A stretch of DNA of 64,000 bases from Limnohabitans sp. 63ED37-2 (GTDB lineage: Bacteria; Pseudomonadota; Gammaproteobacteria; Burkholderiales; Burkholderiaceae_C), in assembly GCF_001412535.1 (NCBI RefSeq), contig NZ_CP011774.1, positions 615,501-679,500 on the forward strand, read 5' to 3'. The notes under the pieces are model-generated. The model saw only the letters and a program-made list of their open reading frames with translations, was not told the origin of the DNA and did not search any database. Numbering within the stretch: position 1 is the stretch's first letter; each line of letters begins with the position of its first letter. Position numbers and translations under genes: made by a program. Below, in pieces: positions 1 through 8,598 of this stretch.

Positions 1-373
1 CATGCAGGCGGCTTCGCAAAATCAGTTGGCCGCTTATTACATGGGCATTCCGGTCAAGCGCATCAACGGCCTGGTCTGGGGACTGGCGGCAGGTGTGGCG
101 GCAGTGGCCGGTCTGCTCCTGGCGCCCATCACTTTTGTGCACGCCAACATGGGCTTCATTGGCCTCAAAGCCTTTCCCGCGGCGGTGGTGGGCGGCTTTG
201 GCAGCTTGCCCGGTGCCATTGTGGGCGGCTTGGTGATCGGCATCGTCGAGTCGCTCTCGGGCTTTTATCTGCCCGAGGGCTTCAAGGACATCGCGCCCTA
301 CATCGTGGTGTTGCTCATGCTGGTGCTCAAGCCCAATGGCTTGTTCGGCGAGCAACTGCGCAAGAAAGTCTGA
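1..373 (+). CDS. livH: Branched-chain amino acid-type ABC permease LivH, C-terminal part
   Basis: Inner-membrane permease of a Liv-type (HAAT family) ABC importer, cut off by the left edge of the window; only about 123 C-terminal residues are present. Visible are the last hydrophobic spans and the Gly-rich loop GGFGSLPGAIVGG, which is the permease motif that contacts the ATPase subunits in LivH/LivM proteins. The reading frame is open to base 1, so the methionine at position 2 is internal and not a start. It is followed 9 nt later by livM in the same direction, so livH-livM-livG-livF form one transcription unit. The transported substrate cannot be read from this fragment. Confidence 0.9.
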   Translation, partial: MQAASQNQLAAYYMGIPVKRINGLVWGLAAGVAAVAGLLLAPITFVHANMGFIGLKAFPAAVVGGFGSLPGAIVGGLVIGIVESLSGFYLPEGFKDIAPYIVVLLMLVLKPNGLFGEQLRKKV

Positions 374-382
374 GGCTCCGGC

Positions 383-1459
383 ATGCGTTTCATTTTCAAA
401 ACCGAATACAACCAGGACATCACCCTGGCCAAACATGGCGGCCATGTGTTCTGGTACAGCTTGCTCGCCATCTTTTTGGTGGTGGCACCCTGGGCCGTGC
501 CCGAGTACTGGCTGGCGCAGCTGACCTTTGTGCTGATCTACGCAGTCGTGGGCTTGGGCCTGATGCTGCTGGCGGGTTTCACGGGTCTGTTCTCTTTGGG
601 CCACGCCGCGTTTTTGGGCGTGGGGGCTTACACCCAGGCTGTCATGGTCAATGCGGGGGTGCCGTTTCCGCTGGCGCTGGTGTGCGCGGGCGTGTTCTCG
701 GCCATCGCGGGTGTGATCGTGGGCTTGCCTGCGCTGCGCGTCAAAGGCATTTACCTGGGCATGGCCACGCTGGCTTTTGGCTTCATTGTCGAAGAGGGCA
801 TGGCCCGCTGGGAAAGCGTCACGGGCGGCAACGCGGGCTTGATGGTCACCTACCCCAAGTTGGGTGGCTGGACACTGGACAGCACCGATGAGTTTTACTT
901 TTTGTGCCTGCTGGTGACGGTGGGGGCGACGCTGGCCATCGTCAACCTGCTGCGGTCGTCCACTGGACGCGCCTTTGTGGCCATTCGCGACTCTGAAATT
1001 TCGGCGCAAAGCATGGGCATCCATTTGGCGCGTTACAAGACCTTGTCGTTTGCCTTGTCGGCCGCATTGGCGGGCATTGGCGGCGCCTTGTATGCCCACA
1101 AGATCCAGTTCCTCTCGCCCGAGCAGTTCAGCATCATCCAGTCGATTGACTTGCTCTTGATGGTGGTGATCGGTGGCCTGGGCTCGATCCACGGTGCGTT
1201 TTTGGGCGCGATTTTCCTGATTGTGATGCCGCAACTGATCGCGCTGGGCAAGGACTTCTTGCCTGCCGCTATTGGTGGCGCCGCCGGGCTGCAGGGCACG
1301 GTTTACGGCTTGGTGCTGATCGCCTTTGTCCTGTTTGAGCCCATGGGCCTGTACGGGCGCTGGCTCAAGGTGCGCACCTGGTTCCAGTTGTTTCCGTTTT
1401 ACCGCCGTGGCCTGTTCAAGCGCCAGAAATCGTTCCAGAAGTCGGACCGCCTGAAATGA
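383..1459 (+). CDS. livM: Branched-chain amino acid-type ABC permease LivM
   Basis: 358-residue polytopic inner-membrane protein, the second permease of the Liv-type importer. Several hydrophobic segments are visible, and the conserved loop GGLGSIHGAFLGA near residue 270 is the LivM counterpart of the ATPase-contact loop seen in livH. The N-terminus carries an extra about 30 residues before the first span, as usual for LivM. Its last codons overlap the ATG of livG by 4 nt (ATGA), so translation of the two is probably coupled. With the neighbouring acyl-CoA ligase, the substrate may be a carboxylic acid rather than leucine; that is inference from context. Confidence 0.92.
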   Translation: MRFIFKTEYNQDITLAKHGGHVFWYSLLAIFLVVAPWAVPEYWLAQLTFVLIYAVVGLGLMLLAGFTGLFSLGHAAFLGVGAYTQAVMVNAGVPFPLALVCAGVFSAIAGVIVGLPALRVKGIYLGMATLAFGFIVEEGMARWESVTGGNAGLMVTYPKLGGWTLDSTDEFYFLCLLVTVGATLAIVNLLRSSTGRAFVAIRDSEISAQSMGIHLARYKTLSFALSAALAGIGGALYAHKIQFLSPEQFSIIQSIDLLLMVVIGGLGSIHGAFLGAIFLIVMPQLIALGKDFLPAAIGGAAGLQGTVYGLVLIAFVLFEPMGLYGRWLKVRTWFQLFPFYRRGLFKRQKSFQKSDRLK

Positions 1460-2289
1460 ACGCAGACATCCTTTTATCCGCGCAAGACCTGAGCGTGCGC
1501 TTTGGCGGTGTGCTGGCCGTGAACAAGGTCAGCTTCGACGTCAAACGCGGCGAGGTCTTCACCCTGATCGGCCCCAACGGTGCGGGCAAGACCACCGTCT
1601 TCAACCTGATCAGCCGCATCTACACGCCTACCACGGGCGTGATCGACTATGCCGGGCCACAAGGCACACTGCGCCTGACCGACCAGCAGCCGCACCAAAT
1701 CGCAGGCTTGGGCATTGCCCGCACGTTTCAGAACATTGAATTGTTCGAACACGCGACGGTGTTGCAAAACCTGCTGATTGGCCGCCACACGCACCGCAAA
1801 ACGGGCGTCTGGAGCGAGATGTTCTTCAGCCGTAAAACCCGCGCGGCCGAGATCGAGGCGCGTGAAAAGGTCGAAGAGGTCATTGATTTTCTGGATCTGC
1901 AACACCACCGTGATTCGATGGTGGCGGGCCTGCCTTACGGCGTGCGCAAAGTGGTTGAGTTGGCGCGTGCCTTGTGCACCGAACCCAAGCTGCTTTTGCT
2001 TGACGAGCCTTCATCGGGCCTGAACGTCGAAGAAACCGAAGACATGGCTTTCTGGATTTCGGACATCAAGAACGAGTTGGGCATCACCGTGCTCATGGTC
2101 GAGCACGACATGAGTCTGGTGTCCAAAGTGTCCGACCGCGTGCTGGCCATGAGCCAGGGCGAAGAACTCGCCACCGGAACGCCCAGCCAGGTGCAAAGCG
2201 ACCCGGGTGTGATCGAGGCTTATTTGGGCTCGGTCGACGATGTGTCCAGCCTGCGCCGCGAAAACTACGTGCCCGGAGGTGCCGCATGA
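1456..2289 (+). CDS. livG: Liv-type ABC transporter ATP-binding protein LivG
   Basis: 277-residue cytoplasmic ATPase subunit. Walker A is GPNGAGKT near residue 38, Walker B is LLLLDEPSSGL near residue 180, and the His-switch is in MVEHDM near residue 213. The signature motif is degenerate: GLPYGVRKVVELARAL stands where LSGGQ is expected, as is common in LivG proteins (LPYGxQR). It is longer than LivF because of the helical insertion between Walker A and the signature, which is typical of LivG. The start overlaps livM by 4 nt and the stop overlaps livF by 4 nt. Confidence 0.93.
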   Translation: MNADILLSAQDLSVRFGGVLAVNKVSFDVKRGEVFTLIGPNGAGKTTVFNLISRIYTPTTGVIDYAGPQGTLRLTDQQPHQIAGLGIARTFQNIELFEHATVLQNLLIGRHTHRKTGVWSEMFFSRKTRAAEIEAREKVEEVIDFLDLQHHRDSMVAGLPYGVRKVVELARALCTEPKLLLLDEPSSGLNVEETEDMAFWISDIKNELGITVLMVEHDMSLVSKVSDRVLAMSQGEELATGTPSQVQSDPGVIEAYLGSVDDVSSLRRENYVPGGAA

Positions 2290-3104
2290 GCGCAGCCAAC
2301 CCCATTCTGAACGCGGCCGCTGAGCCTCTTGCTGACAACGTGATGCTCAAGCTGCTCAACGTCGAGAGCGCCTACGGCCCGATCAAGGCGATTCGTGGCG
2401 TGAGCCTGCAGGTGCGCCAAGGCGAGATCGCCACCGTGCTCGGCTCCAACGGCGCGGGCAAGACCACCATCCTCAAAACCATCAGCGGCATCATCGATCC
2501 CCGCAAAGGTTCCATCGAGTTCAAGGGCCAGAGCATCACCGCGCAAGACCCCGCATTCATCGTGCAGCGCGGCCTCATGCATGTGCCCGAAGGGCGTGAA
2601 GTGTTTCCGCTGCTGTCGATTCGCGACAACCTGCTCATGGGCGCCTTCACCCGCAAGGACCGCGATGGCGTGGCCCGCGACATGGAAGCCGTGTACAACT
2701 ACTTCCCCATCCTGCGGGAGCGGGCGGCGCAAGACGCGGGCTTGCTCTCGGGCGGACAGCAGCAGATGCTGGCGATCAGCCGCGCCCTCATGGCCAACCC
2801 CGATTTGATCTTGCTGGACGAGCCCAGTCTGGGCCTGTCGCCCAAGCTGACCAAGGAGATTTTTGAAATCGTGGTGCGCATCAACCGCGAGCGCGGCACC
2901 ACCATCTTGCTGGTGGAGCAAAACGCCAACATGGCGCTCAACGCTTCGGATTACGGCTATGTGCTGGAAAACGGCCGCATCGTCATGGAAGACAGCTGCG
3001 CCCGTTTGCGAGAAAAGGACGACATCAAGGAGTTCTACTTGGGCATGAAGGAAGAGGGCGTGCGAGCCGACCGCCGCTGGAAAAAGAAGAAAACCTGGAG
3101 ATAA
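2286..3104 (+). CDS. livF: Liv-type ABC transporter ATP-binding protein LivF
   Basis: 272-residue ATPase partner of LivG. Motifs in order are Walker A GSNGAGKT, Q-loop region GREVFPLLS, signature LLSGGQQQML, Walker B LILLDEPSLGLSP and the His-switch-equivalent segment LLVEQNANMAL, which is the usual LivF form. The C-terminus is about 30 residues longer and more basic (RRWKKKK) than the usual LivF. The ATG overlaps the livG stop by 4 nt; an acyl-CoA ligase starts 3 nt after the stop, so transport and CoA activation are co-transcribed. Confidence 0.93.
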   Translation: MSAANPILNAAAEPLADNVMLKLLNVESAYGPIKAIRGVSLQVRQGEIATVLGSNGAGKTTILKTISGIIDPRKGSIEFKGQSITAQDPAFIVQRGLMHVPEGREVFPLLSIRDNLLMGAFTRKDRDGVARDMEAVYNYFPILRERAAQDAGLLSGGQQQMLAISRALMANPDLILLDEPSLGLSPKLTKEIFEIVVRINRERGTTILLVEQNANMALNASDYGYVLENGRIVMEDSCARLREKDDIKEFYLGMKEEGVRADRRWKKKKTWR

Positions 3105-3107
3105 GAC

Positions 3108-4964
3108 ATGAGCCAACTCTGGGACACCTCCGGCATCGCGCCGCAAAAAAATGTCGTCATGGCGGGTGAGACCATCCCCGCCATCTTCTGGAACGCAGTG
3201 GCCGCACGCGGCCCCAATGTGTGGATGCGCCAAAAAGACCTGGGCATCTGGCGCAGCTGGACCTGGAACGAGACCGCACAAGCCGTTCGCGAGATCGGCC
3301 ATGGCCTGATGGCACTGGGTTTTGAGGCGCGTCACACAGCCTCCATCTTGGCCAACACCAACATCGAGTGGGTGCTGTGCGACTTGGCCGTGCTGAGTGC
3401 GGGTGGCGTGTCCAACGGCATTTACCCGACCGATGCGGCCGAGCAGGTGCACTACCTGTGCGAAGACTCGGGCACCCGTGTGCTGTTTGTCGAAGACGAC
3501 GAGCAACTCGACAAGGCGCTGGCTGTGCGCGAGACCTTGCCCTTGTTGCAAAAAATCGTGGTGTTCGACATGGACGGTTTGCGTGACTTCCACGACCCGA
3601 TGGTGATCAGCTTGAAACAGCTGCAAGCCTTGGGCCGCGAACATGCCCAGCAACACCCCGAACTGTTAATGCAGCGCACCGCTGCTTGCAAACCCGAAGA
3701 TTTGGCCATCTTGGTCTACACCTCGGGCACCACCGGCAAGCCCAAAGGCGGCATGCACAGCCACCACGGACTGGTTTACACCGTGCGCGGTTACAACACG
3801 CTGATTGCCCGTGACGAGCGCGACGAGTGCATGTGCTTTTTGCCCTTGTGCCACATCGCCGAGCGCATGGGCGGCGAATTTTTCTCGATGTACACCGGGG
3901 CCAAACTCAACTTTGTCGAGAACCCTGAAACCGTGCCCGAAAACGTGCGCGAAATCGCACCCACCGTGTTCACGGCCGTCCCCCGTGTGTGGGAAAAGTT
4001 TTATTCAGGCGTGATGATCGCGCTCAAGGAGGCGGGCGGCTTGCAGCAAGCGGTGTATGGCTGGGCCATTGGCGTGGGCCACCAGGTCGCCGATTTGGTG
4101 CTGGCACAAAAGCCTGTACCTGGCAGCCTCAAATTGCAATTCCATGTGGCGCGTCTTTTGGCGCTCAACAACGTGCGCAAGATGATCGGCATCCACCGTG
4201 CACGCTTTTTGGTGACGGGCGCGGCACCCATTTCCCCCGATCTGGTGCGCTGGTATTTGGCGCTGGGCTTGCCCATGCTCGAAGTCTGGGGCATGACCGA
4301 GACCTGCGGTGCGGCCACGGGTGTGCCCGCTGACCGCATCAAACCCGGCTCCATTGGCCCGGCTGCCGAGTACAACGAAATGCGTCTGGACCCGGTCACC
4401 AGCGAGATTTTGGTGCGTGGCCCCAATGTCTTCATGGGTTATCTGAATTTGCCCGAAAAAACTGCTGAGACCATCGATGCCGACGGCTGGCTGCACACGG
4501 GCGACGTGGGTGTGGTGGACGAGGAAGGGTTTTTCCGCATCACGGACCGGATGAAAGACATCATCATCACAGCCGGGGGCAAGAACATCACCCCGAGCGA
4601 ATTGGAAAACGAACTGAAATTCTCGCCCTATGTCACCGATGCGGTGGTGATTGGCGACAAACGGCCCTATTTGACTGTGATCATCATGATCGACCAGGAA
4701 AACGTGGAGAAATACGCGCAGGACAACGACGTGCCCTTTTCCAACTACGCCAGCCTCACGCACAGTGCCGAGGTGCAGGGTCTGATCCAAGCCGAGTTGG
4801 ACCGGGTCAACAAGAAGTTTGCACGTGTGGAGCAAATCAAGAAATTCTGGTTGCTCGACACGCAGCTGAGCGCCGAAGACGAAGAACTGACCCCGACCAT
4901 GAAGCTCAAGCGCAAATTGGTCGAGAAGAAATATGCGCCCCAGATCGAGGCGATGTACCGCTGA
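3108..4964 (+). CDS. AMP-forming long-chain acyl-CoA synthetase-like ligase
   Basis: 618-residue member of the ANL superfamily that activates a carboxylic acid to its CoA thioester through an acyl-adenylate. The P-loop signature YTSGTTGKPKG lies at residues 204-214, the adenylate motif WGMTET is near residue 397, and the hinge/ATP segment GWLHTGDVG is near residue 462. The C-terminal lysine motif is in the GGKNITPSE region near residue 490. Overall length and domain order fit long-chain (FAA1/FadD15-like) ligases. It is encoded between livF and the substrate-binding protein, an arrangement that suggests the imported acid is loaded onto CoA as it enters. The chain type (fatty, aromatic or terpenoid) cannot be decided from sequence. 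Confidence 0.88.
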   Translation: MSQLWDTSGIAPQKNVVMAGETIPAIFWNAVAARGPNVWMRQKDLGIWRSWTWNETAQAVREIGHGLMALGFEARHTASILANTNIEWVLCDLAVLSAGGVSNGIYPTDAAEQVHYLCEDSGTRVLFVEDDEQLDKALAVRETLPLLQKIVVFDMDGLRDFHDPMVISLKQLQALGREHAQQHPELLMQRTAACKPEDLAILVYTSGTTGKPKGGMHSHHGLVYTVRGYNTLIARDERDECMCFLPLCHIAERMGGEFFSMYTGAKLNFVENPETVPENVREIAPTVFTAVPRVWEKFYSGVMIALKEAGGLQQAVYGWAIGVGHQVADLVLAQKPVPGSLKLQFHVARLLALNNVRKMIGIHRARFLVTGAAPISPDLVRWYLALGLPMLEVWGMTETCGAATGVPADRIKPGSIGPAAEYNEMRLDPVTSEILVRGPNVFMGYLNLPEKTAETIDADGWLHTGDVGVVDEEGFFRITDRMKDIIITAGGKNITPSELENELKFSPYVTDAVVIGDKRPYLTVIIMIDQENVEKYAQDNDVPFSNYASLTHSAEVQGLIQAELDRVNKKFARVEQIKKFWLLDTQLSAEDEELTPTMKLKRKLVEKKYAPQIEAMYR

Positions 4965-5001
4965 TTCAACTTACCCTTTTCTACAACAGGAGACCTGCAA
5001 C

Positions 5002-6171
5002 ATGAAAATCAAACTCAGCCTCGTCGCCGCTGCGATGGCCCTGACCGCTGGCGCGGCCATGGCCCAGACGCAAGGCGTGTCCAAAACCGAAATCACGCTC
5101 GGCTCCATCCAGGATTTGTCGGGCCCGCTGGCTGGCTTTGGCAAGCAGGTGCGCCTGGGCATGATGCTGCGCGTCGATGAAGCCAACGAGCAAGGCGGCA
5201 TCAACGGCCGCAAGTTCAAGCTCTTGGTCGAAGACTCGGCCTATGACCCACGCCGCGCCGTTTTGGCCGCCCAAAAGCTGGTCAACCAGGACAAGATTTT
5301 TGCCATGATCGGCCACATCGGTACTGCGCAAAACATGGCCGCCATGCCCGTGCAGTTCCAGAAGAACGTGATCAACTTCTTCCCCGTCACGGCTGCGCGT
5401 GAAATGTACGAGCCCTTCCACAAGCTCAAGTACTCTTTTGCCGCCACCTACTACGACCAGATGCGTCTGGGTGTGCCGATCTTGGTGAAGGAAAAGAACG
5501 CCAAACAAATCTGCGCCATGCACCAGGACGATGAATTTGGTCTGGAAGTGTTCCGCGGCGCCGAAGAAGGCCTCAAGAGCATGGGCATGCAGTTTGCCGA
5601 AGTGACCACCTACAAGCGTGGCGCGACCGACTTTGCATCACAAATGCAAAAGCTCGCTTCGTCCAAGTGCGATTTCGTGGTCATGGGCACCATCATTCGT
5701 GAAACCATTGGCGGCATTGCCACCGCACGCCGCTTGGGCTTCAACCCCACTTTCTTGGGCTCCAGCGCTGCTTACACCGACCTGATCCACAAGTTGGGCG
5801 GCCCTGCCATGAACGGCTTTTACGCCACCATGTCCACCCAGCACCCTTATCTGGACGAGGCTTCGCAGCCGATTCGTTTCTGGGCCAACAAGTACAAGAC
5901 CAAGTTCAACGAAGACCCGACCGTGTTCTCGGTCTACGGCTACAACGCCATCGACTCGTTCTTGCGTGCGGTTGAGAAATCAGGCGCCAATGTGACCACC
6001 GAGAGCATCATCAAGGCCATGGACACCATGGTCATCCCACCCGATATCTTTGGCACAGGCGAGATGTCTTTCAGCCCGACCAAGCGTCTGGGCAGCAACG
6101 CTTCGCGCATGTCGCAGATCACCGATGGCCGCTGGAAAGTGACCTCGGCTTACTTCAGCGACAAGAAGTAA
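5002..6171 (+). CDS. livK: Periplasmic substrate-binding protein of the Liv-type importer
   Basis: 389-residue type I periplasmic-binding protein (Peripla_BP_6 family). The start is ATG at 5002 behind the ribosome site CAGGAG. The mature protein follows a signal peptide of about 22 residues with cleavage expected after AGAAMA. The mature start, EITLGSIQDLSGPLAG, is the standard opening of LivK-like receptors. It is the last gene of the livHMGF-ligase unit and is followed by a rho-independent terminator, which supports operon termination here. Ligand class is unknown; LivK homologues next to acyl-CoA ligases often serve aromatic or other carboxylic acids. Confidence 0.9.
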   Translation: MKIKLSLVAAAMALTAGAAMAQTQGVSKTEITLGSIQDLSGPLAGFGKQVRLGMMLRVDEANEQGGINGRKFKLLVEDSAYDPRRAVLAAQKLVNQDKIFAMIGHIGTAQNMAAMPVQFQKNVINFFPVTAAREMYEPFHKLKYSFAATYYDQMRLGVPILVKEKNAKQICAMHQDDEFGLEVFRGAEEGLKSMGMQFAEVTTYKRGATDFASQMQKLASSKCDFVVMGTIIRETIGGIATARRLGFNPTFLGSSAAYTDLIHKLGGPAMNGFYATMSTQHPYLDEASQPIRFWANKYKTKFNEDPTVFSVYGYNAIDSFLRAVEKSGANVTTESIIKAMDTMVIPPDIFGTGEMSFSPTKRLGSNASRMSQITDGRWKVTSAYFSDKK

Positions 6172-6193
6172 AGCCAGCTGCACACAGTGCTTT

Positions 6194-6235
6194 TTAAAAA
6201 CCGCCTGAACCCGCAAGGGTCAGGCGGTTTTTTCA
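6194..6235 (+). terminator. Rho-independent terminator after livK
   Basis: An inverted repeat with arms AACCGCCTGA and TCAGGCGGTT (loop ACCCGCAAGGG region) is followed directly by a run of six T. It lies 20 nt after the livK stop and closes the transport operon. Confidence 0.9.
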
Positions 6236-6336
6236 TGGGCACAAAGAAATTTAGGGCAGAAAATTTCAGCAAAATACTCCATATTTTCCGAAGTAAATAG
6301 CCATTTGAATCAGCAAAATAGTGATCTTTATGCCAT

Positions 6337-6398
6337 AGACTTCAAACCACGCACCGGCTTGCCGCTCACGCAGCGGGCTGACCCGGTGGTTTGAATCT
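6337..6398 (+). promoter_or_regulatory. Structured 5' leader (long hairpin) upstream of the terC-like gene
   Basis: A long imperfect inverted repeat: outer arms AGACTTCAAACC and GGTTTGAATCT, a second pair ACCGG/CCGGT, and an inner stem CCGCT/AGCGG with loop CACGC. It ends 26 nt before the terC start codon, so it would sit in the mRNA leader. Some TerC-family genes have regulatory leaders (alx, Mn-responsive yybP-ykoY elements). The conserved GGGGAGUAG loop of yybP-ykoY is not present, so no known riboswitch class is claimed. Confidence 0.4.
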
Positions 6399-6423
6399 GT
6401 AAATCAAGAATTGAAAGGTCTTC

Positions 6424-7371
6424 ATGGAAACCGTCGCTCCCCTTTGGTTATGGGCCACCTTTGTGGCCATCGTGCTGGTGTCGCTGTTCGTCGATTTTGT
6501 GGTGCTCAAAAAGCAGGGCGCTCACGACATCGGCGTCAAGGAAGCCCTCAACTGGTCGATTATCTGGATCGCCCTGAGCTTTCTGTTCAATGGCCTGTTC
6601 TGGTGGGCCATCAAAGACACCACGGGTTCGATCGAGCTCGCGAACACCAAGTCGCTCGAGTTCTTGACCGGTTACCTGATCGAGAAATCACTCGCGGTGG
6701 ACAACATCTTTGTCTTCCTGATGATCTTCACGTACTTTGCAGTGCCAACGCAGTTCCAAAAGCGTGTGCTCATGATCGGCATCATCGGTGCGATTGTGCT
6801 GCGCACCGTGATGATTTTGGTCGGTGGGTGGTTGCTGGCCGAGTTCCACTGGGTGCTGTATGTGTTCGGCGCTTTCCTGATCCTCACCGGTGTGAAGATG
6901 TGGTGGGCTGCTGGCAAGGAGCCTGATCTGGAAGACAACCCGGCGCTCAAGCTGCTGCGCAAGGTCTTGCCCGTCAGCAAAAACTACGACGGTGAAAACT
7001 TCTGGACGGTTGAAAACGGCAAGAAGATCGCCACCCCGCTGTTCATGGTCATTTGCTTGATCGCCTTGACCGACGTGATCTTTGCGGTGGATTCCATCCC
7101 GGCGATTTTTGCGATTACCTCAGACCCCTTCATTGTGCTGACCAGCAATGTGTTTGCGATCTTGGGTTTGCGTGCCATGTACTTCCTGCTGGCCGCAGTG
7201 GCCAACAAGTTCCACTTGCTCAACTACGGCCTGGCTGTGATCCTGGTGTTCATCGGCACGAAGATGTGCTTGATCGATGTGTTCAAGATTCCAGTGGGTA
7301 TCTCGTTGGGTGTGGTGGTTGGCATCTTGGCCGTGACCATGCTGCTGAGTGTGCGCTCTGCCAAAGCCTGA
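6424..7371 (+). CDS. TerC/Alx family integral membrane protein
   Basis: 315-residue polytopic membrane protein of the TerC family (metal-ion homeostasis/redox-linked; Alx is implicated in manganese export). The family hallmarks are the acidic membrane motifs SLAVDNIFVF near residue 90 and TDVIFAVDSIPAIFAI near residue 215, whose aspartates are thought to take part in cation movement. About nine hydrophobic segments are visible and length matches Alx (about 320). It is a single gene between terminators, with a long structured leader just upstream that could control its expression. Confidence 0.85.
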   Translation: METVAPLWLWATFVAIVLVSLFVDFVVLKKQGAHDIGVKEALNWSIIWIALSFLFNGLFWWAIKDTTGSIELANTKSLEFLTGYLIEKSLAVDNIFVFLMIFTYFAVPTQFQKRVLMIGIIGAIVLRTVMILVGGWLLAEFHWVLYVFGAFLILTGVKMWWAAGKEPDLEDNPALKLLRKVLPVSKNYDGENFWTVENGKKIATPLFMVICLIALTDVIFAVDSIPAIFAITSDPFIVLTSNVFAILGLRAMYFLLAAVANKFHLLNYGLAVILVFIGTKMCLIDVFKIPVGISLGVVVGILAVTMLLSVRSAKA

Positions 7372-7387
7372 CGCGCTGCGCTCTTGA

Positions 7388-7424
7388 AGAAGCCCCCCGG
7401 GTCACAAGCCCTGGGGGCTTTTTC
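7388..7424. terminator. Terminator between terC and the convergent LysR gene
   Basis: Inverted repeat with arms AAGCCCCC and GGGGGCTT (inner CGGG/CCTG) followed by TTTTT on the plus strand and preceded by few A residues for the minus strand. It sits between the convergent ends of terC (7371) and the LysR gene (7443). Confidence 0.85.
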
Positions 7425-7442
7425 ACATTTGCAGCGGCTGTC

Positions 7443-8336
7443 TCAAGTGCTCGTATCGCTGGCCTGCAAGAGCCTCTGCACCAACGGGTGTTGAACTTTC
7501 TTTTCGGTGCCGATGGCAAAGAAGTTTTCCTTGACCCCTTCGCAAGGGCCCAGACGCTGCACATCGTAGTGCGCCAGCAACTCGTCGTGCACCCATTCCG
7601 CGGCGGGGAAAACGCCCATGCCGCTTTCTCCAAAGGTTTTGAGCAAGGCACTGTCTTCGAATTCGCCCACGATGCGCGGGCGGATGCCATGCTGTTCAAA
7701 CCAGTTGTCCAATCGGGCCCGCACCGCGGTGTGTCCGGTGGGCAGCAGCACAGGCACATCGGCCAGGCTGGCCGGAAATTTCTTTTTGGCTGATTTGACC
7801 AAAGCGGCTGTGCCATACCAAGACACGGGTGAGGTGCCCAGAGCATGGTTGTAGAGCTTGATGTTGGCGTTGCCTGGTGCGGGCCGGTCCGACAGCACCA
7901 CGTCCAGGCGGTGCAGGGCCAAGTCACCCAACAGTTCGTCAAATTCGCCTTCGTGGCAAAGCAAGCGCAAATGGGGCTCACCCATGACCGGTTGCATCAG
8001 GCGGCGCACCACCAGTTTGGGCAGGCCGTCCGAAATGCCTGCGGCCAGCCGCACGGTGGGTGAACTCACCGCATCCCGGACCATCGCAGGCAGGTTTTCG
8101 CCCAACTGAAAAATTTGGTCCGCTTGTTGCATGGCGGCCAGCCCTGCATCGGTCAGCACCAGGCCACGACCGGCCGGTTTGAGCAGGGCGTAGCCCAAAG
8201 AGCGCTCGAGCTCCCGCACTTGGGCACTCACGGTTTGCACCGCCATGTCGAGCTTGTCTGCCGCCCGGGTGATGCCGCCTTCCTTGGCCACAACCCAGAA
8301 GTAATACAGGTGCTTGTAGTTGAAGGTGGTTCGCAT
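7443..8336 (-). CDS. LysR-type regulator, NhaR-like
   Basis: 297-residue LysR family regulator. The start is taken at ATG 8336 because the protein then opens with FNYKHLYYFWVVAKEG, which closely matches the NhaR N-terminus (NYNHLYYFW). An upstream in-frame extension to 8402 looks non-conserved. The winged helix-turn-helix covers about residues 10-65 and the substrate-binding domain the rest. NhaR activates Na+/H+ antiporter genes in enterobacteria, but no antiporter lies nearby; the divergent neighbour is an MFS transporter. The 260-base gap between them carries repeated GGTCTGTCG units that could be its binding sites. The regulated ligand is unknown. Confidence 0.82.
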   Translation of the reverse strand: MRTTFNYKHLYYFWVVAKEGGITRAADKLDMAVQTVSAQVRELERSLGYALLKPAGRGLVLTDAGLAAMQQADQIFQLGENLPAMVRDAVSSPTVRLAAGISDGLPKLVVRRLMQPVMGEPHLRLLCHEGEFDELLGDLALHRLDVVLSDRPAPGNANIKLYNHALGTSPVSWYGTAALVKSAKKKFPASLADVPVLLPTGHTAVRARLDNWFEQHGIRPRIVGEFEDSALLKTFGESGMGVFPAAEWVHDELLAHYDVQRLGPCEGVKENFFAIGTEKKVQHPLVQRLLQASDTST

Positions 8337-8486
8337 GTTGAGTATTTCCAAGAGGGTGGATGGCCCATTATCTTGTTTTTCAGGATGAAAAGCGTGAGCC
8401 AAAAGCTGTCCTCACAAGCCCTGTGAAGTCAATAACCTTGGCGATTTCCACCCACTGATTCGCATGAGGCAAGGGTCGTGCGCGAG

Positions 8487-8533
8487 GCCTGTCCGACAGG
8501 TCTGTCGTGAGAGGTCTGTCGCAAGGTCTGTCG
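8487..8533. repeat. Short direct repeats in the LysR/MFS divergent intergenic region
   Basis: Three exact copies of GGTCTGTCG start at 8499, 8513 and 8525, preceded by a degenerate copy GGCCTGTCCG at 8486. Spacing is 14 and 12 nt, close to one helical turn plus a few bases. The array lies between the divergent LysR and MFS genes, 66 nt before the MFS start, a position fit for a regulator site. Confidence 0.45.
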
Positions 8534-8598
8534 CATAGAAGCCAGCGGACTTGTGAGGGGGCGGTTAGATTGAGGATCAGCACAAAGAATGGCACACC

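Noticed and set aside
2265..3656. 463-codon minus-strand frame opposite livF and the ligase
   Set aside because: His/Gln-rich shadow of high-GC coding sequence; livF and the ligase carry clear motifs on the other strand.
6337..6398. yybP-ykoY manganese riboswitch before terC
   Set aside because: Conserved GGGGAGUAG-type loop is not there; only a generic hairpin can be shown.
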